Below are positions 49,485 through 58,617 of a DNA stretch of 64,000 nt, piece after piece (within the stretch, counting starts at the first letter, position 1; each line of letters opens with the position of its first letter). Position numbers and translations under genes: made by a program. Source of the DNA: Roseivirga thermotolerans (GTDB lineage: Bacteria > Bacteroidota > Bacteroidia > Cytophagales > Cyclobacteriaceae); assembly GCF_014653175.1 (NCBI RefSeq), contig NZ_BNAG01000004.1, positions 496,001-560,000 on the forward strand, read 5' to 3'. Below the pieces are notes generated by a model. It was not told the origin of the DNA and ran no database searches. It saw nothing but the letters and a program-made list of their open reading frames with translations.

Positions 49485-52400
49485 TTACTTTCCACCCGAT
49501 TTCTCAATTTCAATTGTTCTGTTCTTTCTCTCCAGAGCTTTGTTGAACTTCGGTATGTCTTCATTAATAATCTGATCGAACTGCTTTATTGCGGCCTGAA
49601 GCCTCTCATTCAGTACTTCGTACACTTCGCCTTGCTGATTGGTGGGGCGGAAGTCAATACCGCTGCCGTTAATATCACTGGCCAGTGCACTCAATCTGCC
49701 GTAAAGCTTAATGGGGCTTCTGAAGGCATCCTCACGGGCTCCGGTTAGGTGAATATCGTAGAGTTTACCGGCAATATCTTCGGCTATACCCAAAAGCCTC
49801 ATGGCCTCTTTTTGGGTTCTTTTATCAGATTCTTCGTCAATAATTTCTTCCAATTCTTTGCGCAACATTTCTACTGCATTGATATTACTTACAGCCACGT
49901 TAATGGCATCTCTTAATTGTAGAGAGAAGTAGACTTGCGCCTCAATGTCTTCCTGGGTTCCTTCAGAATATGGGTCTTTCAGTACATTGAGATCTTTGGT
50001 AACCTCACGGATAGTCTGGCCGCTTTCATCTTCTACTTTCAGCCTCACTTTATAGGTGCCTGGAGCCACTCTGGGACCGTACTGTCCGGCCATGAGGTCT
50101 AAATCCCATTGCACCAGGGGTCTCCAACCTTCGCCATTGAGCTGAACCCAAGGACGGCCCGGTGGTTGTGTTAAAAGTCTGGCCTGAATAATTGGTTCAT
50201 ACCTTAAATCCCAGGTTGTTCTGTTTATACCGGCTCTTGATCTTGGCGTTAAAGTACGAATAACATCGCCCTGTCGGCTAACAATTTCCACTTTTACATT
50301 GCCTTTTACACTTTCCGGTAAGTAGTAATTAATGATCGCTCCATTGGGCGGGTTCTGACCTGAATTGAAGCTACCTCCATCTGTTTTAATGCTTTCGCGA
50401 TTGTTGAAGCGGTAAGTATCCCTTACATCCAGTAAAACCAAATCGGTGTCCAGTTGGTCGGCTTTTCTGAGTGCAGCCAAATCGTCCAGTATGTAATAAC
50501 CGCGTCCGTAAGTACCCACCACCATATCGTCAAACCGCTCTTGAATCTCAATCCAATACACCGGAGCAGGAGGTAAGTTTAGTCTCAAACGATCCCAACT
50601 GGCTCCATCGTCATAGCTTACATAGATACCTTTATCGATACCCGCGTAGAGCATGCCCTGGCGTTTAGGGTCTTCCTTAATTACATGCACAAAGCTCGAT
50701 TCAGAGGAAGGGATTCCATCAGAAATTTTCTTCCAGCTTTGGCCGTAGTCGGTGGTTTTGTAAATGTAAGGGGCAAAATCACCCATCTGATGTAGGTCTA
50801 CAGAGATGTAAACCGTACCTTTCTGATAACGCGATATTTCGATATTGGCTATAGTGCCCCATTCGGGAAGCCCCTTAATATTCGATGTAACGTTGGTCCA
50901 GTTCTCGCCTCCGTTTCGGGTTACCTGCACCTGGCCATCATTGGTTCCAACCCAGATCAAGCCTTTTTCTAAAGGCGACTCTTCAATGGCGAAAAGCGTA
51001 GAACCATCGAAGGTCATCAGGTTATCGATGGCTACTCCACCTGAGCTTTGCTGATGCGATTTGAGGTTGAGGGTAAGATCGGGAGAGATGATTTGCCAGC
51101 TTTGGCCACCATCGTCCGACATGTGCACGTATTGACTACCTACATATACTCTTCCCTTGTGATGGGGCGAAAAACTTAAAGGAAAGTTCCAGTGCCAGCG
51201 ATATTTCATATCGGCCGGAGCCCATCCATAGCCTGCTTCAGGCCAAACTCTCACTTCCCTGGAATGCCCTGTTCGAATGTCGTGCCTTTCGAGGCCTCCA
51301 TCATAACAGCCAGACCAGATGATGTTGTTATCGTTCGGATCGGGTTGAGCGAAACCGCTTTCGCAACCTCCAACGCCTTTCCACAAACCAAGTGGAATAT
51401 AGCCCTGAAGTGAGTTGCTTGGCCCCATGTAGGACCAGCCATCCTGACGATTTCCAAAGACGTTGTAAGGAATTTTGTCATCTACGGCTACGTGGTACAT
51501 TTGGGCGATTGGAAGCACCACTCTTTGAAAGCTTCTTCCATGGTTGAGGGTCATGCTCACCCCACCATCATGGGCTACCAGGTAGCGATCGGGGTTTTGA
51601 GGATCTATCCAAATGTCGTGATTGTCGCCACCACCACGGGGCGGCCTGGGGTTTCTGGTCTTTCCACCATCTAGCGAATGAACAAATCGCACGGACATGG
51701 AATAAATTTCGTTAGGGTCTCCGGTATTTACCCGAATTCTGGTGTAATAGGGGGCTCTTTCGTTCCAATCGTGCTCACGGCTCATCAAAGTCCAGCTCAT
51801 GCCTTTGTCTTCCGACCTCCAAACTTCAGGGCTTTCTGCCTCGAACAGAGCATAGACCACATTGGGGTCGCTATGTGAAACAGCTACAGATGTTTTTCCT
51901 ACTATTCGCTCGGCCCCAAATTTCAACCCATACTTATTCAATGGCTCCCAGCTATCTCCGCCATCGGTCGACTTATATATACCACTGCCGGGGCCACCGC
52001 TGTTTAGCCCCCAGGTATTGATGTGTATAGACCACATGGCTGCGTATATGATGTTCGGGTTTTCCGGATCTATGGCTAGGTCTGAAGCGCCTGTGCCTTC
52101 ATCGATAAACAGCACTCTTTCCCATGTATTTCCTCCGTCTTTGGTTCTGTAAACTCCGCGTTCTTGTTGTGGGCCATAAGTGTGACCCAGGGCTGCGGCA
52201 TAAACAATCTTGGGGTTGGTGGGGTGTACGAGAATATGGCCAATTCTTCCGGTGTTTTCTAAACCCTTGTGTTCCCAGGTTTGACCTGCATCGGGCGAAA
52301 AGTAAATGCCGTTACCCATGGCATGTGCCGGCCGAATGAGGAAGGTTTCTCCTGTGCCCACCCATACCTGATCAGGATTGGAGGGAGCCAGTGCTACCGA

Positions 52401-52661
52401 GCCTATAGAAGAAATGTCCTGATCGTCAAAAATGGGGCGCCAGTTAATGCCTCCGTCATCGGTTTTCCAAAGTCCGCCCGAAGCGGCACCAATGTAATTA
52501 ATCATAGGGTCGCCCGGAACACCAGCTACCGCAATGGCCCGATTACCCTCCGGACCAATGAACCGAAAGCGGTGATTGCCTAGCTTCTGGTCTAAATTGC
52601 TCTGAGCATGAGCAAGTAGTGAAAGCAACAAAAGGGGGAGTAGGGTGAGTTGTTTGAGCAT
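49485..52661 (-). CDS. Secreted BNR/VPS10-sortilin-like repeat protein
   Basis: The 1058-residue protein has a signal peptide (to about LAHAQ, residue 20) and a long series of Asp-box/BNR blades (for example GGLWKTDDGGINWRP, GVYRTKDGGNTWERV, GIYKSTDGGDSWEP, HMSDDGGQSW, QVTRNGGENW and IYVSYDDGASWDR). These form two beta-propellers across residues ~40-730. A beta-sandwich-like region and a helical tail (EEIIDEESDKRTQKEAMRLL onward, about 930-1058) follow. Such proteins are often named glycosyl hydrolases, but no sialidase or xyloglucanase catalytic residues are confirmed here. It is likely a periplasmic or outer-membrane folding or binding protein. The downstream EEP gene begins near its stop, so the two may be co-expressed. 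Confidence 0.88.
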   Translation of the reverse strand: MLKQLTLLPLLLLSLLAHAQSNLDQKLGNHRFRFIGPEGNRAIAVAGVPGDPMINYIGAASGGLWKTDDGGINWRPIFDDQDISSIGSVALAPSNPDQVWVGTGETFLIRPAHAMGNGIYFSPDAGQTWEHKGLENTGRIGHILVHPTNPKIVYAAALGHTYGPQQERGVYRTKDGGNTWERVLFIDEGTGASDLAIDPENPNIIYAAMWSIHINTWGLNSGGPGSGIYKSTDGGDSWEPLNKYGLKFGAERIVGKTSVAVSHSDPNVVYALFEAESPEVWRSEDKGMSWTLMSREHDWNERAPYYTRIRVNTGDPNEIYSMSVRFVHSLDGGKTRNPRPPRGGGDNHDIWIDPQNPDRYLVAHDGGVSMTLNHGRSFQRVVLPIAQMYHVAVDDKIPYNVFGNRQDGWSYMGPSNSLQGYIPLGLWKGVGGCESGFAQPDPNDNNIIWSGCYDGGLERHDIRTGHSREVRVWPEAGYGWAPADMKYRWHWNFPLSFSPHHKGRVYVGSQYVHMSDDGGQSWQIISPDLTLNLKSHQQSSGGVAIDNLMTFDGSTLFAIEESPLEKGLIWVGTNDGQVQVTRNGGENWTNVTSNIKGLPEWGTIANIEISRYQKGTVYISVDLHQMGDFAPYIYKTTDYGQSWKKISDGIPSSESSFVHVIKEDPKRQGMLYAGIDKGIYVSYDDGASWDRLRLNLPPAPVYWIEIQERFDDMVVGTYGRGYYILDDLAALRKADQLDTDLVLLDVRDTYRFNNRESIKTDGGSFNSGQNPPNGAIINYYLPESVKGNVKVEIVSRQGDVIRTLTPRSRAGINRTTWDLRYEPIIQARLLTQPPGRPWVQLNGEGWRPLVQWDLDLMAGQYGPRVAPGTYKVRLKVEDESGQTIREVTKDLNVLKDPYSEGTQEDIEAQVYFSLQLRDAINVAVSNINAVEMLRKELEEIIDEESDKRTQKEAMRLLGIAEDIAGKLYDIHLTGAREDAFRSPIKLYGRLSALASDINGSGIDFRPTNQQGEVYEVLNERLQAAIKQFDQIINEDIPKFNKALERKNRTIEIEKSGGK

Positions 52662-52688
52662 AATTCTTATGGTTACAAAAAGTGAATG

Positions 52689-52723
52689 AAAAAGGAGATT
52701 AGTACGCGACCAATCTCCTTTTT
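52689..52723. terminator. Strong bidirectional-looking intrinsic terminator
   Basis: AAAAAGGAGATT and AATCTCCTTTTT form a perfect 12-bp stem around an 11-base loop, with U-tracts on both strands. It lies just after the Gfo/Idh/MocA stop (52745) on the minus strand and upstream of the BNR gene, so it ends the oxidoreductase transcript. Confidence 0.88.
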
Positions 52724-52744
52724 ATATCGTATTTATTAGGCTGA

Positions 52745-54163
52745 TTACCAGCCTGTTCTGTATTCTCTCTTCACAAATTGGTTGGCCTCATCGAAGTTGG
52801 TCACCTTCATGTTTGGTCCATCCCAAAGTAGTTTTATGTATCGGCCCGGGTAAACGGTTCTGTTGCCTTCTTTCTTTTGAATATCGAAGCTTCTTAAAGC
52901 CAGGTTACCCATCAGGATGCTTTCTGTCAAAGGCCCGGCAATATCGAAGTCGGAACTACACTCTTTTTGCTTATAACCAGCCATAGCTGCATTTACCCAT
53001 TGCACGTAGTGTCCTTCCGGCACTCTTGGAATAGTTTCCTTTACATTGAGCGCATCATTCAGTTCCAGCGGAATGAGTTTAGGGTTCATACCATAAGTTC
53101 CGCACATCATGGTGCCTCGGGTTCCTTTTATAATTACTCCGTTGCCTCCATCGCCCATTTGTTCATTGGCACCCAGTTCCTCAGGTCGTGGTGGCTGAAT
53201 ACCTCCGTCCATCCAATGAAGTTTTAAAGCCGGCTGATCTCCTCTTTCGGGAAAGTCTAGGGTAATGTGCGAAGAAGGAGGGCAGCTTTCCGGGAAGTAA
53301 CCTCTTCTAAATTCACCCACATACACAGAGCCTACGGAAGCCTCAACTCCTGTAGGATAACCCAGTTTCAAGGTTTTAAAGGCCGGTTCTATAATGTGGC
53401 AGGCCATATCACCCAGAGCTCCTGTACCATAGTCCCACCAGCCACGCCAGTTGAAAGGCACCAGGTTATCGATATAGTCTTTCTTTGGGGCGGTTCCTAG
53501 CCATAAGTCCCAATCCAGCTCTTTTGGCACCTGTGCTTTGCGTTCAGCTGGCCAGGCAATTCCCTGTGGCCACACCGGACGGTCGGTCCAGCACCACACC
53601 TCTGTGGCATCGCCTATAAGGCCGGCTTGATACCACTCTTGCATTTTTCTTACACCATCTCCAGAGGCTCCCTGATTTCCCATTTGGGTTACCACTTTGT
53701 ATTTGTGGGCTGCTTCAGTAAGTTCCCGAGCTTCGGCAATGTCGTGGGTAAGTGGTTTCTGCACATATACGTGTTTACCACGTTGCATAGCAGCCATGGT
53801 TTGAATGGCGTGCATATGGTCAGGACTGGCAATGGTTACACCGTCTATGCCGGTTTCTTTTTCCAGCATTACCCGGTAATCTTTGTAATAAATGGCATCA
53901 GCAAAAGTTTTGCGGGCATTGGCCGCTCTTCTGTCGTCAACATCACACAAAGCAACCACTTTTACTGCAGGGCTTTTAGCACATTCGGTCAGGTCTGAAT
54001 AACCCTTTCCGCCTACACCAATACCAGCCAGATAGAATGTATCTGACGGGGCCTTATAGCCTTTGCCTAACACATGGCGTGGCACAATGGTAAATGCAGC
54101 CGTTCCTAGTCCTAGTGTTTTAATAAAGTCTCTCCTGGAGGTGTTCTTTTTTGGTTGTTCCAT
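52745..54163 (-). CDS. Tat-exported Gfo/Idh/MocA-family oxidoreductase
   Basis: The 472-residue protein opens with a Tat signal (SRRDFIKTLGLGTAAFTIV), so it should fold in the cytoplasm with NAD(P) and be exported. The Rossmann domain has GIGVGGKGYSDL and VALCDVDDRRA. The family motif EKP is replaced by YVQKPLTH (K in QKP), followed by the GxxxDMACHIIEPAF-like helix that places the substrate. These Tat-borne members in Bacteroidota and Planctomycetes act on sugars or inositols in the periplasm. It is preceded by a ~450-bp gap that should hold its promoter. The substrate is unknown. Confidence 0.93.
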   Translation of the reverse strand: MEQPKKNTSRRDFIKTLGLGTAAFTIVPRHVLGKGYKAPSDTFYLAGIGVGGKGYSDLTECAKSPAVKVVALCDVDDRRAANARKTFADAIYYKDYRVMLEKETGIDGVTIASPDHMHAIQTMAAMQRGKHVYVQKPLTHDIAEARELTEAAHKYKVVTQMGNQGASGDGVRKMQEWYQAGLIGDATEVWCWTDRPVWPQGIAWPAERKAQVPKELDWDLWLGTAPKKDYIDNLVPFNWRGWWDYGTGALGDMACHIIEPAFKTLKLGYPTGVEASVGSVYVGEFRRGYFPESCPPSSHITLDFPERGDQPALKLHWMDGGIQPPRPEELGANEQMGDGGNGVIIKGTRGTMMCGTYGMNPKLIPLELNDALNVKETIPRVPEGHYVQWVNAAMAGYKQKECSSDFDIAGPLTESILMGNLALRSFDIQKKEGNRTVYPGRYIKLLWDGPNMKVTNFDEANQFVKREYRTGW

Positions 54164-54612
54164 AGTTTCAAATGGTTTGAGCCAGCGCGCTCAGGTTTCA
54201 TACAATCGTTTAAAAAATTTGATAATTTCTGTGAGGATCGAAGCAGAAAATGGAGTGTTTCAGTGGTTGTTGTATTTCCTGCAACAATCGACCGATAAAT
54301 TAATAAGAAAAGCCTGAACGGGAAACGCTTTTTTATTATTGTGGCTTGATGGGTGTTTGGGCAAATTTAATTTTACAGAAACAGATCATTGCCAATTAAA
54401 ATTACAGACCTGTATTTTTAAGTTCTCTCTGGCAGGTTTTCATAATTACCTCCATTCAAATCTTTACCAATGGTCGGCTTTAGGCATAGTAGAAACATGG
54501 TCCGTAACAAAGCATGGGGTCTTTATTCAGACCAGCTAAAAAGAGATTTAATAAAGACAGTCGCCTATACAAAGGTAGTTCTAGAGTATAGTTGTTATGA
54601 ACAGGTATCGGA
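54164..54612. other. Promoter-containing spacer, ~450 bp, little else visible
   Basis: The part nearest 54163 should carry the promoter of the Tat oxidoreductase. AAAAGC..GCTTTTTT at 54308-54334 is a short 6-bp hairpin with a T-run, possibly a terminator for an unseen short plus-strand transcript. I see no convincing ORF or RNA gene. Confidence 0.4.
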
Positions 54613-55302
54613 CTACCTGTTGTCCTCGTCCCGGACTTTGGTGTCTGCCAACTGCTCAAGGGCCTCGGCAATGACTAATAGGTTTTCTCCCGGCTGTTCT
54701 TTTCGAATATTGTCGGCACACTGCAGCATATAGTTGGCCGACCAATGCTCAACGCCTTCTTCCAGTATGGTATATTCTCCGTTGCCATTTCCATCAGGCC
54801 CCATATTTTCTCTAATAAAGCTCTGCCGAACCAAAAGGGCTATGGTTTGCTCGGTAGAAAGGCTGGAAATAAGATGGTCTATGGCTTCTGAAATAATTTG
54901 TTGTTCAGGATTGTTAAGCTCAAAATTGATGGCCGTAACAATGTCGGTAGCAAACCAGGGAATTTTATCAGTCCACTGGGTTATAAACAGTTCTCGCTCT
55001 TTTTCATTAGGTAGAGTAGCTCCGGCCACTTCAAGATAAAAGACCAAGGCCGGTTCTTTGTTAGGAGCCAGGGTGGTAATGAGTCCCAGAAGATCTTCAG
55101 CCGATTCCTTGTGCAGTGCTTTCGGGTTGTAGCCGCGTTGTCCTTTCGGGGCATCTGTCATAAATCCGGCATCGAGAAGAAACTCATAGGCCTCTTCCAC
55201 AGTAAAAGTGGTGGGTGTAAAGACCTGGTCTTTCCGATTTTCACAAGCTACTAGAAGCATTGTTAAAACCAGGGTGTGTATCCATTTGGTGAAGGTTTTC
55301 AT
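54613..55302 (-). CDS. Unrecognised lipoprotein
   Basis: The 229-residue protein starts MKTFTKWIHTLVLTMLLVAC with a clear lipobox (LVAC), so it is an envelope lipoprotein. The mature part is largely helical and acidic, with repeated LL/EEA patterns (VEEAYEFLLDAG, ALEQLADTK) and a long central amphipathic helix. No catalytic motif is seen. It lies between the Tat oxidoreductase (about 450 bp away) and the methyltransferase (45 bp away), all on the minus strand; the short upstream gap suggests co-transcription with the methyltransferase. Family unknown. Confidence 0.7.
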   Translation of the reverse strand: MKTFTKWIHTLVLTMLLVACENRKDQVFTPTTFTVEEAYEFLLDAGFMTDAPKGQRGYNPKALHKESAEDLLGLITTLAPNKEPALVFYLEVAGATLPNEKERELFITQWTDKIPWFATDIVTAINFELNNPEQQIISEAIDHLISSLSTEQTIALLVRQSFIRENMGPDGNGNGEYTILEEGVEHWSANYMLQCADNIRKEQPGENLLVIAEALEQLADTKVRDEDNR

Positions 55303-55347
55303 GCCGCGAAAATAGTTTGGTCCAGCCTTTCAGGCAAGTGCTGTTAC

Positions 55348-56508
55348 TTATAGTACCTCCAGAATAAGGCCCTTCAGGTATTCACCCTCCGGGTGGGTAA
55401 GGCTTACGGGGTGATCGCCTGGTTGCGATAACCGCTCCAGCACTTTTACTTTTCTCCTGGCCTGAATAGCTGCTGCGACCACTGCATTATAGAAAAGATT
55501 CTTATCGACCACCTGAGAGCAACTAAATGTGAAAAGAATTCCTCCTGGTTTTATTTGCTCTAAGGCCATAGCATTGAGACGCTGGTAGCCTTTGAGGGCA
55601 TTATGACGAGCACTTAAGTGCTTAGCAAATGCAGGTGGATCGAGTACAATAACATCGAAATCTTTGCTGTTCTGCTGCAGGTATTCAAAGGTATCAATGG
55701 CCAGACACGGGTGTTGTTCTGGCGAGTAGCCGTTATTCAGTAAGTTGACTTTAGTTAACTCAATGGCTGGCTTGGAAACATCTACTGACACTACACGTTC
55801 GGCTCCGGCCGCCAAGGCACACAGGGAAAATCCTCCGTTATAGCAAAAGGTATTCAACACTTTCTTGCCTGAGCTGTATTGAGCCAGCTTCTTTCGGTTT
55901 TCCCGCTGATCGACAAAAAAGCCTGTTTTTTGACCGTTCAATAGATCGAGGCTATAAGAAAGCCCCCATTCTTTGGCCGTATACACTGTGCTTGCTTCAC
56001 CATAAAGAACTTCGGCTTGTGTAGAATTGGTGGCACTGGGGTGCTTCAAAATAATACATTCCAATTCGTTACCCAACACTTCTTTCAATGCCGTGGCTAT
56101 ATTTTTGGCCTGCAGGAACATACCATGGGAATGAGGTTGTATAACAGCTGTTTTAGCATATACATCAATCACCAAGCCTGTGAGTAAGTCGCCTTCTCCA
56201 TGCACCAGTCTATACATATTGGTATCGGCATTGGGCAATCCCAAGCGCTGACGGGTCTCCAGAGCTGATTGCAGCGATTTTTGCCAAAAAGCCTCATCAA
56301 TTGGCTGGTCTTCGAAAGAAATGATGCGTATGGCTATGGAAGCATTCTGATAATGGCCAATCCCAAGAAACTGGCCTTTGTGAGACTGCACACGAACCAA
56401 TTCTCCGTTGTGCAGACTTTCTTTCAGGTTTAATGCCCCACTAAACACCCAAGGGTGTCCGCGAAACAATGATTTTTCTTTACCGGGCTTTAAGGCTATG
56501 GTCTTCAA
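55348..56508 (-). CDS. rlmI: RlmI-like 23S rRNA (cytosine-C5) methyltransferase
   Basis: The 386-residue protein has an N-terminal PUA domain (LKPGKEKSLFRGHPWVFSGAL), a central domain with GLVIDVYAKTAVIQPHSHG, and a SAM-binding domain (VLNTFCYNGGFSLCALAAGAERVVSVD). The catalytic-loop block DVIVLDPPAFAK and FTFSCSQ complete the RlmI signature. RlmI methylates cytosine 1962 of 23S rRNA in E. coli; the precise position in this organism is inferred. The start appears to be TTG at 56508, since the family motif LKPGKEK begins within a few codons and no nearby ATG is in frame. Confidence 0.88.
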   Translation of the reverse strand: MKTIALKPGKEKSLFRGHPWVFSGALNLKESLHNGELVRVQSHKGQFLGIGHYQNASIAIRIISFEDQPIDEAFWQKSLQSALETRQRLGLPNADTNMYRLVHGEGDLLTGLVIDVYAKTAVIQPHSHGMFLQAKNIATALKEVLGNELECIILKHPSATNSTQAEVLYGEASTVYTAKEWGLSYSLDLLNGQKTGFFVDQRENRKKLAQYSSGKKVLNTFCYNGGFSLCALAAGAERVVSVDVSKPAIELTKVNLLNNGYSPEQHPCLAIDTFEYLQQNSKDFDVIVLDPPAFAKHLSARHNALKGYQRLNAMALEQIKPGGILFTFSCSQVVDKNLFYNAVVAAAIQARRKVKVLERLSQPGDHPVSLTHPEGEYLKGLILEVL

Positions 56509-56695
56509 TTTTTTGGCTTTTCACTAACTGCCCGCAAGTTTACATATTCTTGCAACAACCTGTAGGCAATTGACTGCCGATCTACTACTTTAAAAAGATG
56601 GGGGAGCCGGGTACACTAGCTTTTCTATGGTTATATTTTCTTTTGGCAGGTAAGGCAAATCATCATATAAAGCATCGGTTTCGTTACTTTTGATT

Positions 56696-57850
56696 ATGCT
56701 TGGCTTGAATTTCCATGAAACCTTTCTGGTGCTCACTTCGGTGCTGGCCTGCGCGGTGCTGTTCAACCTAACGCTCTATTTTGGCTATAGAAGACAAATC
56801 ACCTATTTGTTTTTTGCGGCTTATTGCGCCTTTCATATGCTTAAAGTGGGGTTGAAGACTTTACCACCGGAAGAACTGTTGATTCTTGGGTTAAAAGCCT
56901 CAGACTGCATTTACATAAGTGTCATATTAGGTCTCTTTAGCTTAAACTTGTTCTTAGGCTATTATCATAGGCTAAGTAACCTTAGGTGGTGGGCATTGGG
57001 TTTTCTGTCCTTTTCGGCCATAGCTTATGGTTGGTTGAGCGAGGACTTATTTCTTGTGGCCGGTATTGTTATTGCCATTTTGCAAACAGCCCGGTACACG
57101 AAGAAAGAACCTTCATCTATACTTTTTCTACTCGGACTCATAATGCTTTTGGCCTTTACCTTACTGGCGTTGGCCAACCTTGTGCCTTTTGGCTACTTTA
57201 TTGGTACTATAGTAATGGTGTTAATGATGATGGCCGCCAGCGGAATGCGACTTTCCAAACAGACGCTCGATTATCAAATGGCGCAGCGTAAATCGGTCGA
57301 GTTGGAAAACCATCTGTTGCGAAAAAGTATTCAGCCACATTTTATTCTCAATTCCCTTACCTCATTGCAGGAGCTGATCGAAAGTCATCCTCAGAAAGCC
57401 GGTGAATTCGTTCAACATTTATCGGAAGAATTCAGCTTCTTTTCAAAGCTAAGTCAACAGCGCATGGTGAGTGTACAGGAAGAGCTGCAACTTATTGAGG
57501 CTCATTTGGGCATTATGTCTACACGCCTCAACAAAGTGTTTCGCACACGCATTGAAAACATTTCAGTAGAAGATGAATTGCCTCCGGGCATACTACTTAC
57601 TCTGGTAGAAAATGGAATTACACATGGCTATAGCAGTAAGCAGGAGGGACTTTTCGTAATTCGAAAAGAAGAAAATGAGGGCTCTATTGACTTTGTGGTA
57701 CATAATGACGGAGAGGCTCCTGAGAGCGTGAGAGAAGGTCTGGGCCTGCAGTATGTGCGATCAAGGCTCGCAGAGGTATATAAGCGATTTGAGCTCAAAC
57801 ACGAGTGGAACAATTTTGGATTTTCAACCCGAATAAGCCTGCCTAAATGA
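56696..57850 (+). CDS. LytS/AlgZ-type sensor histidine kinase
   Basis: The 384-residue integral-membrane kinase has about seven hydrophobic segments in residues 1-190. A His-kinase domain (PF06580-like) follows, with phospho-acceptor H215 in SIQPHFILNSLTSL and an ATPase part with LVENGITHG and GLGLQYVRSRL. I use ATG 56696 rather than the TTG two codons earlier. It probably senses a membrane-proximal signal and passes phosphate to the LytTR protein encoded with a 4-bp overlap. The extracellular loops are small, so a large ligand domain is absent. Confidence 0.92.
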   Translation: MLGLNFHETFLVLTSVLACAVLFNLTLYFGYRRQITYLFFAAYCAFHMLKVGLKTLPPEELLILGLKASDCIYISVILGLFSLNLFLGYYHRLSNLRWWALGFLSFSAIAYGWLSEDLFLVAGIVIAILQTARYTKKEPSSILFLLGLIMLLAFTLLALANLVPFGYFIGTIVMVLMMMAASGMRLSKQTLDYQMAQRKSVELENHLLRKSIQPHFILNSLTSLQELIESHPQKAGEFVQHLSEEFSFFSKLSQQRMVSVQEELQLIEAHLGIMSTRLNKVFRTRIENISVEDELPPGILLTLVENGITHGYSSKQEGLFVIRKEENEGSIDFVVHNDGEAPESVREGLGLQYVRSRLAEVYKRFELKHEWNNFGFSTRISLPK

Positions 57851-58542
57851 CGGAAGTACTGATTATAGAAGATGAACACCTGGTCTTTCAGCGGCTGGCA
57901 CGCTTCGTTCGCCTGGCTTTTTGCGACCGGTTGGTATTGCACCATGCCGATTCGCTTGAAACCGCCCACGAGCTATTGGAAGAACACCCGATTGAACTTA
58001 CATTTTTAGACCTGAGCCTGCATGGAAAAGATGGATTTAAGGTATTGGATTTCTTTTTAGCACAACCTTTTAAAACCATTGTTGTATCGGCCTACACCGA
58101 CAGGGCCATTGAAGCCTTCGAACATGGAGTGCTCGATTTTGTGGGCAAACCATTTACCCAAGACCGTATTGCCAAGGCAGTAGAGCGGTTTCGCCTATCT
58201 AAGGGCACTGATACTCATTTGCAACGGTTGGCGGTAAAAATGAGGGGAGATATCACCCTGGTGCCCATAAGCGACATTCAATTTATTCAGGCTTCAGGTA
58301 TTTACTCGGAATTACATACTTCTAACAAAACCTATGTCTACGACAAACCGCTCAACCACTTACTCAAACTGCTTCCTAATCAGTTTATGAGAGTGCATCG
58401 GTCGTTTGCAGTAAATTTTTCTCTGGTTACGGATATAGTGCGGGTAAAACATAACCTCTATCATTTGCAGCTAAGTACCGGTAAAACCGTTCCTGTGAGC
58501 CGCCAAATGCGGCAACAGATCAGGCAACGGCTAATGGCATAG
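57847..58542 (+). CDS. LytTR-family response regulator
   Basis: This 231-residue protein has an N-terminal receiver (EDE at 8-10, phospho-acceptor D55 in LTFLDLSLHGKDG, K near FVGKPF) and a C-terminal LytTR DNA-binding domain with the typical start FIQASGIYSELHT and the end LPNQFMRVHRSFAVN. It binds paired imperfect direct repeats at target promoters. Its start overlaps the kinase stop by 4 bp. The nearest candidate target is the Tat-aminotransferase/oxidase block downstream, but I did not locate binding sites. Confidence 0.94.
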   Translation: MTEVLIIEDEHLVFQRLARFVRLAFCDRLVLHHADSLETAHELLEEHPIELTFLDLSLHGKDGFKVLDFFLAQPFKTIVVSAYTDRAIEAFEHGVLDFVGKPFTQDRIAKAVERFRLSKGTDTHLQRLAVKMRGDITLVPISDIQFIQASGIYSELHTSNKTYVYDKPLNHLLKLLPNQFMRVHRSFAVNFSLVTDIVRVKHNLYHLQLSTGKTVPVSRQMRQQIRQRLMA

Positions 58543-58617
58543 AACCCTCTGAAAGTAAATAGTACTGACGAGAAAGATAAACGAATACGCTTCGCAGGAA
58601 TTAGTCAACTTAAGTCC

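Noticed and set aside
48656-49564. ATG at 49564 for the EEP lipoprotein
   Set aside because: It would overlap the preceding gene by 80 bp; a TTG just past that gene's stop gives a proper lipoprotein signal. I cannot exclude the ATG.
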